Origin: JAGLTA01 sp023142625 | GTDB lineage: Bacteria; Patescibacteriota; Patescibacteriia; JAACEG01 | NCBI GenBank assembly: GCA_030641665.1 | Contig: DAOWHA010000023.1 | Location: 1 to 6,179 of the forward strand | Length of the DNA: 6,179 nucleotides | Direction of reading: 5' to 3' | Made by a program: the position numbers and the translations under genes | In this document: positions 1 to 5,502 of the stretch, in pieces | How the letters are laid out: every line of letters starts with the position of its first letter | Numbering within the stretch: the first letter of the stretch is position 1 | The notes under the pieces: model-generated | The model's input: only the letters and a program-made list of their open reading frames with translations | What the model was told of the DNA's origin: nothing | The model's database searches: none

Positions 1-1083
1 ATAAACGCACATATCAATTACATTTCTTGGCGTAAAATACTGCCCTTTTTCTCCTTTGGCGGATTTGTTGACTAAATATTCAAACGCTTCGTCAATCACC
101 TGCAGGTTAGAATTAAAAAGTTTTACATTTTGCAAAAATCCGATACAAATTTGCAAATGATTTTCATCCGTGATCCTAAGCGGTTCGCCTTTCTCAAAAA
201 CTCCCGGCCATTTTTCTTTTGATTTTTGAAAAAGTTTATTAACAACTTCTTTTGTATGATGCGCGTCGCCTCGGCTTCTAAATTCTAATTGCCTAAAATC
301 GCTGTTGTCAATCTTGGCTAAAATTTCTTTATCTTCTAAATTTGGATTCTGTTTTTTAATTCTTTTAAAATCTCTTTCAATCATCTGCCTGTCTTCCGCG
401 CCTTCCATTTCATCATAAAGTTTGATAAAAATCAGTTTAAAAACTTCTTCAAAAACATCAACGCCTGCGTTTGCCAAAACTTCATCTTCCATTTCTTGAA
501 TTAAAGTTTTTAAAGATTTTCTTTCCTCTTGAAGCTTGTCTTTTTGCATCAATTCCAAATATGTAAAAACTTCATTTTTTACATCGTCTATTGTTTCGTT
601 CTCTTTTGGAATATCAGAAAGCGGTTCAAAATAATTCGGATCAAGCCGTTCATAAAAATTAATCTCAACTCCGTTTGTCCAAATCGCCAAAGGCGCGCCA
701 GTCGCGTTCGTGTAGCTTTTTAACTGGTCTTTTCCGTCTTTTGCTTTATGCTTTTTTATTTCCAAAACGCAAAAAACGCTCGTTTTATCAGCTTTGTTTA
801 AAATCACTATATCAGCAAGTTTTTTCTCCCTGCCGAATGAAACAGAAAATTCAACTCTTAATAAATCCGTTGGATAATTATATTCATTGATTAACTTGTC
901 CAGCATTAATTGCCGCACAATCTCCTCCGGCTTTGCCTGAATATCCTTTTCTCTTTTCAAGCACTTGATAAAAAACTTCTTGTTTTTTTCAAAAACATTT
1001 TTCTCAATCCTATCTATGCTCTCCGCGGAAAAAATAGACAAATCATATTTCCCGCTTGATTTTATAAGTTTTGATAAATTCAT
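1..1083 (-). CDS. Nuclease-methyltransferase restriction-modification protein (HsdR-N domain + start of N6-adenine MTase), partial
   Basis: The frame is open from an ATG at 1083 to the left edge (361 residues, no stop), so the C-terminus is missing. Residues ~50-145 resemble the HsdR N-terminal PD-(D/E)xK nuclease-like domain: a KPEEIVRQ helix, D91 in ADIVIL, E108-I-K110 in VLEIKK, Q120/Y124 in QLKSY, then a WTNG strand. Residues ~185-340 look helical, like an HsdM N-terminal bundle (KSLKTLIQEMEDEVLANAG). Residues 347-353 (GQYFTPR) are the AdoMet-binding motif X that opens N6-adenine methylases of the HsdM family; the catalytic NPPY/DPPY motif lies outside. Known relatives with this order are annotated as type I or type IIG-like methylase subunits; the likely role is DNA methylation, perhaps with cleavage, in host defence. 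The start was chosen because the family begins near the sequence NLSKLIKSSGKYDLS. An in-frame ATG at 1137, overlapping the smc end by 17 nt, has a better ribosome site and is a real alternative. The gene follows smc by 37 nt on the same strand with no terminator between. Confidence 0.87.
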   Translation of the reverse strand, partial: MNLSKLIKSSGKYDLSIFSAESIDRIEKNVFEKNKKFFIKCLKREKDIQAKPEEIVRQLMLDKLINEYNYPTDLLRVEFSVSFGREKKLADIVILNKADKTSVFCVLEIKKHKAKDGKDQLKSYTNATGAPLAIWTNGVEINFYERLDPNYFEPLSDIPKENETIDDVKNEVFTYLELMQKDKLQEERKSLKTLIQEMEDEVLANAGVDVFEEVFKLIFIKLYDEMEGAEDRQMIERDFKRIKKQNPNLEDKEILAKIDNSDFRQLEFRSRGDAHHTKEVVNKLFQKSKEKWPGVFEKGEPLRITDENHLQICIGFLQNVKLFNSNLQVIDEAFEYLVNKSAKGEKGQYFTPRNVIDMCVY

Positions 1084-1120
1084 ATTTTTTAAGTTATTTA
1101 AAATTTTAACAAAACAAACC

Positions 1121-3691
1121 TTATTCCGCTGGAACATCCGCGTCCTCTAATTTCATACTAAGCACTTTTGATATTCCGCTGTCTTGCATCGTGATGCCGT
1201 ATAAAACTTCAGCGATCTCCATAGTCGCGCGATTATGGGTAATTGCTATAAATTGTGTCTTGCTGGCTAAATTTTTTATAATTTTAGCGAAACGAACGGA
1301 GTTTGCTTCGTCAAGCGCCGCGTCAACCTCGTCTAAAACAACAAACGGCGACGGGTTGATAGATATAATCGCGCAGACTAAAGCGATTGAAGTGAGCGCT
1401 TTTTCACCTCCTGAAAGAATATTTATATCCTTTAATTTTTTTCCGGGCGGAGCCGCCTGAATCTCAATTTCAACTTTCTGCTCATTGCTGTCTTCGGTTT
1501 CATCTATTATAGTATTTTTAATAAGCTTTGTTTCTCCTCCGTCAAATAAAATTTTAAAATATTTATTAAACTTGCCGTTAATTTTCTCAAACGAATCATT
1601 AAATTTTACTTTTATTATTTTATCTAAATTTTCAATAATGCTTCTTAATTTTATGCCGGCTTTTTCGGAATCTTCACATTGGCTTGATAAAAAATTAAAC
1701 CGTTCTTCCGTCTCTTCCAACTCTTTTATTGTTTCGGCGTCAATTCCGCCGATTAATTCCAACTGTTTTTTAAGTTTTTGAATTTTTTCTTTATCAAAAA
1801 ATTCTTTAATTTTCTCTTTTTTAAGAATCTCTATTCCGCCAATTTCTTCTTTAATCTCGTCTTCTAAATTTTCTTTATTGGCTTCTATTTTCGCCATTCC
1901 GACCATTGCGGAACTTATTTCGCTGTTTATTTCGTTTATTTTTAATTGCTGCTTTTGCATCGCATTCTGCAATAAAAAAATCTCTTCTCTCTCTTCCTGT
2001 TCTTTGTGATTAAACAGATTAATTTCTGCTTCTAATTTTTCTATCTTTTTGTTAATCTTAATAATCTGGCTGTCTAATTTTTCTTTTTTATCATTATAGT
2101 CTTCTATTTTGCCGCTTTTATCAAGCGGCTTTTTTGTCGATTCTTTCATTTCATCGCTTATTTTTTGCAATTCTGACTTTAAATTATTATGATTATCGCT
2201 TGTTATCTTTGTTTGCGCGATATTGATTTCCTGCTTTATTTTTAATTTGCCTATTTTGCCTAAATATTCATTTTTCAATTCAACTAATTCCTCCTGTTTT
2301 TTTGTCAATACAAAAATTTTTTTTTCAAATCTATCCTGCCCGCTTTTATCATCTTCCTCTATTAGTCCTCTTAAATTATTTTTAACAACTAAAGCATTTT
2401 TCTTAATTTTTTTAATATCTTTAATATCTTTTGCCCTAATTATCAGTTCAATCAACTTTTCTTGCGACTTAATAATCGGCCGCAATAAATCTTTAAATTC
2501 TTTCGGCCGATTATTAAGGCTGCCAGCTGAAAATTTTTGAAGCTGGTCTTTGATTTTATTTAATTTGTCGTCAAATTCTAAATTTTTATTGCTGTATTTT
2601 TGCAATTCTTCTTTAATCTCAGTTTCTAAAACTTTATGCCGCGCACAATCCTGTTCCGCCTTCAAACACTGCTCTTTTATGCTGTTTCTGTTTTTTTCCA
2701 GCCATGCTAAATCAAATTTTCCGGCTTTTTTATACTCAACATCTATTTCGGCTTTTAAAACAGCGATTTCGCTAAGCAGCATATTCTTTTGATTCTGACA
2801 AAAATTAAGTTCGTCTTTTGTTTTATTAAAACCTGCTGTCGGTTCTTCCTGTTTTGCGAATGATGATAATTTTTCTTGGACGCCGGCAAACTGCCTGTCA
2901 AGCGATTGCTTATAATCTTGTTTCTTTTTTAGGATAGCACTATCTGTATTTATCCGATTTTGCAAATTAAAATAAAAATCGCTATAATAAGCAATTTGCA
3001 AGTCTGTTAATTCCTTTTTTATGGCTTGCCGTTTTTCCAATTTTTTTGACTGTCTTGTTAAGTATCTGAGACGCGGTTCAAGTTCGCTTAAAGTTATCTT
3101 AATCTGCGTTAAATTAACAGTTGTTTTTTCCAAATTATTGATTGCCTGCTCTTTTTTAATATGATACTGTTTTACGCCAGCCGCCTCATTAAAAAAATCT
3201 TTTCTATCTTTCGCGGATGCCTGTAAAATAGAATCTATCATCCCCTGTCCGATAATACTATAACTTCTCTGCCCAAAATTAGCTTTTGCGAGAAGCATAA
3301 TAATTTCATTTAGCCTCGTTCTATTTTTATTAATTAAATATTCGCTCTCTCCGTTCCTGTAAAGCCGCCTTGTTAAAACCACCTCGCTATAATCAATAGG
3401 CATTATTTTGTCGTTATTATTGACATAAAGCGACACTTCCGCCATTCCAAGCCGAGTGCGTTTTCCTGTTCCGTGAAAAATAACATCCTGCGATTTTTTT
3501 CCGCGCAGAAGTTTGGCACTTTGCTCGCCTAAAACCCAACGGATGGCGTCGCTGATATTTGATTTGCCAGAACCGTTCGGACCGACAACCGCGGTTATGC
3601 CTTTATTATTTTTTTGCGGCTTTGGAAAAATTAAAGCTGTCTTATTCGCGAATGATTTAAATCCTTGAATTTCAATTTTCTCAAGATACAT
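1121..3691 (-). CDS. smc: Short SMC chromosome condensation ATPase without a canonical hinge
   Basis: Structural maintenance of chromosomes ATPase, which compacts and helps segregate the nucleoid, normally as a dimer with ScpA/ScpB (neither is in the window). The start MYLEKIEIQGFKSF is the classic SMC N-terminus. Head motifs are complete: Walker A GPNGSGKS (37-44), the conserved SYSIIGQG segment with the Q-loop (143-150), signature LSGGEK (759-764), Walker B VVLDEVD with D787/E788, D-loop ALDEAN (792-797) and H-loop H819. Residues ~175-390 and ~450-690 are Lys/Glu/Leu-rich and look like two coiled-coil arms of about 200-240 residues. At 856 residues the protein is far shorter than the usual 1150-1200. 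The Gly-rich hinge, expected in the middle, is not recognisable; residues ~391-450 instead form a short, probably helical segment rich in Ile/Lys. No CxxC zinc hook is seen, so it is not Rad50. No Shine-Dalgarno site precedes the ATG. Transcription likely starts from the divergent promoter at 3747-3775. The SMC identity is firm; the hinge loss is my reading by eye. Confidence 0.96.
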   Translation of the reverse strand: MYLEKIEIQGFKSFANKTALIFPKPQKNNKGITAVVGPNGSGKSNISDAIRWVLGEQSAKLLRGKKSQDVIFHGTGKRTRLGMAEVSLYVNNNDKIMPIDYSEVVLTRRLYRNGESEYLINKNRTRLNEIIMLLAKANFGQRSYSIIGQGMIDSILQASAKDRKDFFNEAAGVKQYHIKKEQAINNLEKTTVNLTQIKITLSELEPRLRYLTRQSKKLEKRQAIKKELTDLQIAYYSDFYFNLQNRINTDSAILKKKQDYKQSLDRQFAGVQEKLSSFAKQEEPTAGFNKTKDELNFCQNQKNMLLSEIAVLKAEIDVEYKKAGKFDLAWLEKNRNSIKEQCLKAEQDCARHKVLETEIKEELQKYSNKNLEFDDKLNKIKDQLQKFSAGSLNNRPKEFKDLLRPIIKSQEKLIELIIRAKDIKDIKKIKKNALVVKNNLRGLIEEDDKSGQDRFEKKIFVLTKKQEELVELKNEYLGKIGKLKIKQEINIAQTKITSDNHNNLKSELQKISDEMKESTKKPLDKSGKIEDYNDKKEKLDSQIIKINKKIEKLEAEINLFNHKEQEEREEIFLLQNAMQKQQLKINEINSEISSAMVGMAKIEANKENLEDEIKEEIGGIEILKKEKIKEFFDKEKIQKLKKQLELIGGIDAETIKELEETEERFNFLSSQCEDSEKAGIKLRSIIENLDKIIKVKFNDSFEKINGKFNKYFKILFDGGETKLIKNTIIDETEDSNEQKVEIEIQAAPPGKKLKDINILSGGEKALTSIALVCAIISINPSPFVVLDEVDAALDEANSVRFAKIIKNLASKTQFIAITHNRATMEIAEVLYGITMQDSGISKVLSMKLEDADVPAE
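1141..1150 (-). promoter_or_regulatory. Possible ribosome binding site for an alternative upstream start of the R-M gene
   Basis: Read on the minus strand, AGAGGA sits 4 nt (GAGG 6 nt) before an in-frame ATG at 1137-1135. Use of this start would add 18 residues (MFQRNKVCFVKILNNLKN) to the restriction-modification protein and overlap the end of smc, which would suggest translational coupling. The ATG at 1083 has no such site. However, the purine-rich bases also encode Leu-Glu-Asp of SMC, so they may be coincidental. Confidence 0.35.
2111..2135 (+). terminator. Terminator-shaped hairpin antisense to smc
   Basis: On the plus strand GCCGCTT (2111-2117), a 5-nt loop, AAGCGGC (2123-2129) and six T residues (2130-2135) have the form of a rho-independent terminator. 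It lies inside smc on the opposite strand, over codons for KPLDKSG. It could stop antisense transcription into smc, or be a by-product of codon choice. No plus-strand gene that would need it is visible. Confidence 0.35.
2468..2518. repeat. Perfect 15-bp-arm inverted repeat inside smc
   Basis: The arms CTTAATAATCGGCCG (2468-2482) and CGGCCGATTATTAAG (2504-2518) are exact reverse complements separated by 21 nt. Each arm contains a CGGCCG block that is GC-rich against very AT-rich surroundings. The element spans 51 nt, exactly 17 codons, encoding SMC residues ~392-408 (LNNRP...LRPIIK), which is where the N-terminal arm ends and a hinge should begin. In smc mRNA it would form a strong hairpin. 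No U-run follows, so it is not a simple terminator. Confidence 0.85.
2523..2546. repeat. Small inverted repeat next to the smc palindrome
   Basis: CCAGCT (2523-2528) and AGCTGG (2541-2546) are perfect 6-bp arms around a 12-nt A/T-rich loop, starting 4 nt from the end of the 51-nt palindrome. It encodes SMC residues ~383-389 (LQKFSAG). The short arms could be chance; the adjacency is what makes it worth recording. Confidence 0.45.
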
Positions 3692-3712
3692 AAATAAATT
3701 TTATTAAAAAAA

Positions 3713-3731
3713 TTTTGCATACTGTGCAAAA
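3713..3731. promoter_or_regulatory. Operator-like inverted repeat in the smc / HAD-tsaC divergent region
   Basis: TTTTGCA (3713-3719), a 5-nt spacer TACTG, and TGCAAAA (3725-3731) form a perfect dyad with 7-bp arms. It covers the -35 hexamer of the plus-strand promoter and lies in the expected 5' leader of smc. A dimeric regulator bound here could affect both genes. No regulator is encoded in the window, and the binding protein is unknown. Confidence 0.45.
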
Positions 3732-3743
3732 AAGATATATAAT
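3715..3743 (+). promoter_or_regulatory. Sigma70-like promoter for the HAD-TsaC gene
   Basis: A perfect -10 TATAAT (3738-3743) follows a partial -35 TTGCAT (3715-3720) with the ideal 17-nt spacing. Transcription would begin near 3750, giving a leader of about 57 nt before the ATG at 3807. The leader is A-rich and shows no Shine-Dalgarno site. Confidence 0.6.
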
Positions 3744-3746
3744 CAA

Positions 3747-3775
3747 ATTATATCTATATTTTACACTCTTTTAAA
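3747..3775 (-). promoter_or_regulatory. Sigma70-like promoter for smc
   Basis: Read on the minus strand, -10 TATAAT (3752-3747) is preceded with 17-nt spacing by TTTAAA (3775-3770), a 4/6 match to the -35 consensus. Its -10 box lies 3 nt from the plus-strand -10 box, so the two -10 boxes form a dyad (ATATAAT-CAA-ATTATAT, 3737-3753) and the promoters cannot easily be used at the same time. Confidence 0.55.
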
Positions 3776-3806
3776 AAAATCGCAAAAAATAATTACCAAA
3801 AAACAA

Positions 3807-5078
3807 ATGTTTAATAAAAATCTATTTTTTATTGATTTTGACGACACTCTTTTTAACACTAAAAAATTTAAAAAGGATTTGATTAAAATTTTTTCAAAAA
3901 ACAACATAAACACAAAACAGTTTGCGGAATCTTATTATGATTATCCGCTTAAAAAAGGCAGTAGGCTTTGTAAATACGATCCTGAGCATCAAATAAAAAA
4001 ACTGTCTGAAAAATATAAAATTGATAAAATTAAATTAAAAAATGATATTGATGAATTTACCAGCGACACAAGCAAATTTTTATTCAAGGATACGCTCGCT
4101 TTTTTACAAAAATTAAAAAAAGAAAAAAATAATCGCTTAATTTTAATCTCTTTCGGCAAAACAAAATTTCAGCGCAAAAAAATCTTAAACTCGGGAATCC
4201 GCAAATTTTTTCACGAAATAATAATAACTGACAAAAAAAAAATAGATCTGATTAAAAAACACAAGAAAACGGCAGCGGCTGATTATCTGTATTTTTTAGA
4301 AGACCACCCAAAACAACTGAATTATGCTAAAAATAAAATAAGGCAACAAATAAAATCTAATTCTTGCTTTAAAAAATTTTTTATTATCCGCGTTAAGCAT
4401 AATGATGGGCGGTACAGTAAAATAAAAACCGAATCGGATTTTTACGAAATTAAAAAAATAAACGAATTTTTTAGCGATTTTAACAAACTTTTTAAAATTA
4501 ATAACGCTAAGCAAGCAAACGAAGCGATAAATTTATCTGTTAAAATTTTAAAAAACAGCGGGGTTGCTGTCTTTCCTACAGAAACAGCCTATGGACTGGC
4601 AGCTGATTTTACTGACAAAAAAGCAGTTGATAAAATTTTTAAAATCAAACAAAGAAAAAGAAAAAAATTACTGCCAATTATTGCCAGTGATATTAAGATG
4701 GCGAAAAAATATTTTAATTTTGATAAAAATTCTTTAATCTTGGCGAAAAAATATTGGCCAGGACCACTAACGCTGATATTAAATAAAAGGGGGCAAAATA
4801 GAGGCAAGGGAATAGCTGTACGCGTTTCTAATAATAAATTCACTAATCAGCTGGCGAAAAAATTAGGCAAGCCTATCACTGCAACCAGCGCTAATATTTC
4901 AGGGCAAAATTTATGCTATGATATTTTTGATGTGATTAAACAGATGCGGCAAAACAGAATAAAGCCTGATATTTTTTTAGACGCTGGAACCTTGCCAAAA
5001 AATCCGCCATCAACAATAATTGACGCTCGAAGCGAAAAAATAAAAACGGTGCGGCAAGGAAAAATTAAAATATTATAA
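3807..5078 (+). CDS. tsaC: HAD-like hydrolase fused to threonylcarbamoyl-AMP synthase (TsaC/YrdC)
   Basis: A two-domain protein of 423 residues. Residues ~1-210 are HAD-like: motif I D10-F-D12-D-T (nucleophile and acid/base Asp), motif II S115 in LILISFG, lysines K118/K120 near motif III, and an acidic E165-D166 pair in FLEDHPKQ as motif IV, so the phosphatase site may be active; its substrate is unknown. Residues ~233-423 are a complete YrdC/TsaC domain of normal length: PTETAYGLA (257-265), the basic KQRKRKK (281-287), WPGPLTLIL (317-325), AVRVSNN (337-343), ATSANISG (359-366) and PPSTIID (400-406). TsaC condenses threonine, bicarbonate and ATP into threonylcarbamoyl-AMP, the donor for t6A at position 37 of ANN-decoding tRNAs; other t6A genes (tsaB, tsaD, tsaE) are not in the window. 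No internal ATG or GTG lies at the domain junction, so one fused polypeptide is expected. It is cytosolic; no membrane segment is seen. The gene has its own promoter and a terminator 4 nt after the stop. The TsaC call is firm, the HAD call good. Confidence 0.93.
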   Translation: MFNKNLFFIDFDDTLFNTKKFKKDLIKIFSKNNINTKQFAESYYDYPLKKGSRLCKYDPEHQIKKLSEKYKIDKIKLKNDIDEFTSDTSKFLFKDTLAFLQKLKKEKNNRLILISFGKTKFQRKKILNSGIRKFFHEIIITDKKKIDLIKKHKKTAAADYLYFLEDHPKQLNYAKNKIRQQIKSNSCFKKFFIIRVKHNDGRYSKIKTESDFYEIKKINEFFSDFNKLFKINNAKQANEAINLSVKILKNSGVAVFPTETAYGLAADFTDKKAVDKIFKIKQRKRKKLLPIIASDIKMAKKYFNFDKNSLILAKKYWPGPLTLILNKRGQNRGKGIAVRVSNNKFTNQLAKKLGKPITATSANISGQNLCYDIFDVIKQMRQNRIKPDIFLDAGTLPKNPPSTIIDARSEKIKTVRQGKIKIL

Positions 5079-5082
5079 ATTA

Positions 5083-5125
5083 CAAAACATAAAAACTCGC
5101 TATTATAGCGAGTTTTTATGTTTTG
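5083..5125. terminator. Bidirectional rho-independent terminator (perfect 43-nt palindrome)
   Basis: Positions 5083-5103 and 5105-5125 are exact reverse complements around one central T. The core CTCGC...GCGAG stem is flanked by A-runs on one side and TTTTTATGTTTTG on the other, so each strand ends in a GC stem followed by a T-rich tail. It begins 4 nt after the HAD-TsaC stop and ends 22 nt from the HU stop, serving the two convergent transcripts. Confidence 0.92.
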
Positions 5126-5147
5126 GCAGATATCTTCCAAAATAATT

Positions 5148-5420
5148 TTATTTAACTGACTCTTTTAAATTCTTTCCTGCTTTGAATTTCGGCACTGTTG
5201 CCGCTTTAATTTTAATAGATTCTCCTGTTTGCGGATTTCTTCCCATTCGCGCAGCTCTCTTTTTAACTGAAAAAGTCCCAAAACCTGTTAAAGCGACTTC
5301 TCCGCCTTTCTTAAGAGTTGTTGTTACAATGTCTACAAAAGCGTTAAGAGCTGTATCAGCGTCTTTTTTGCTTAATTCCGCCTTCTCTGATAATGCTGAA
5401 ATTAGTTCTGATTTTGTCAT
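5148..5420 (-). CDS. hup: HU-family histone-like DNA-binding protein
   Basis: A 90-residue protein, the normal length for HU. It is a homodimeric nucleoid protein that binds and bends DNA with little sequence preference. The helical N-terminus (MTKSELISALSEKAELSKKDA) forms the dimer body. Residues 46-71 match the family signature: GFGTFSVKKRAARMGRNP, with P63 at the arm tip, the residue that intercalates between base pairs, followed by QTGE. The Lys-rich tail FKAGKNLKESVK is typical. IHF is less likely because the sequence is closest to HU at all signature positions, but the two families are not separable with certainty by eye. The start is fixed by a strong Shine-Dalgarno site 8 nt upstream. 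It lies 82 nt downstream of RNase Y on the same strand with no terminator between, so read-through is possible, although a separate promoter is plausible. Its transcript ends at the bidirectional terminator 5083-5125. Confidence 0.97.
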   Translation of the reverse strand: MTKSELISALSEKAELSKKDADTALNAFVDIVTTTLKKGGEVALTGFGTFSVKKRAARMGRNPQTGESIKIKAATVPKFKAGKNLKESVK

Positions 5421-5428
5421 TTTTTAAA

Positions 5429-5440
5429 CACCCCCTTTCT
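5429..5440 (-). promoter_or_regulatory. Strong Shine-Dalgarno site of the HU gene
   Basis: Minus-strand AGAAAGGGGGTG ends 8 nt before the HU ATG and matches the anti-Shine-Dalgarno complement AAGGAGGTG with one change. It is the only strong ribosome site in the window at a confirmed start, in keeping with the high expression usual for HU. Confidence 0.85.
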
Positions 5441-5445
5441 ATATT

Positions 5446-5473
5446 ATTTTAACATATTAAATTAATGTTTTAA
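5446..5473 (-). promoter_or_regulatory. Weak candidate promoter for HU
   Basis: In the 82-nt gap after RNase Y, minus-strand TTAAAA (5473-5468) and TAAAAT (5451-5446) are spaced 16 nt apart. Both are imperfect and the gap is almost all A and T, so such matches are cheap. A dyad AACAT-N9-ATGTT (5450-5468) overlaps it. An independent HU promoter makes biological sense, but the sequence alone does not establish it. Confidence 0.25.
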
Positions 5474-5502
5474 TAATCTTTTGGCTTTTCGGACTGGCTA
5501 TT

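Noticed and set aside
529..1150. Three plus-strand ORFs of 61-71 codons over the left-edge gene
   Set aside because: They lie opposite a continuous minus-strand frame with clear nuclease and methylase motifs; their translations are low-complexity Phe/Lys/Ile-rich and resemble no family.
2112..2351. Direct repeat CCGCTTTTATCA at about 2112-2123 and 2340-2351
   Set aside because: Both copies encode DKSG in the SMC arm; 12 nt of shared codon usage in an AT-rich coiled-coil gene is weak evidence for a repeat element.
1191..2792. Plus-strand ORFs of 80-105 codons inside the smc region
   Set aside because: They are antisense shadows of the SMC frame, rich in Ser/Phe/Leu as expected from reversed Lys/Glu codons, and have no ribosome sites.
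4296..5140. Minus-strand ORFs of 72-84 codons opposite HAD-tsaC
   Set aside because: The plus-strand frame has strong HAD and TsaC motifs throughout; the opposite frames are hydrophobic shadows, and one runs through the terminator palindrome.
5182..5427. Plus-strand 81-codon ORF over HU
   Set aside because: It is the antisense of a full-length HU with its signature and Shine-Dalgarno site.
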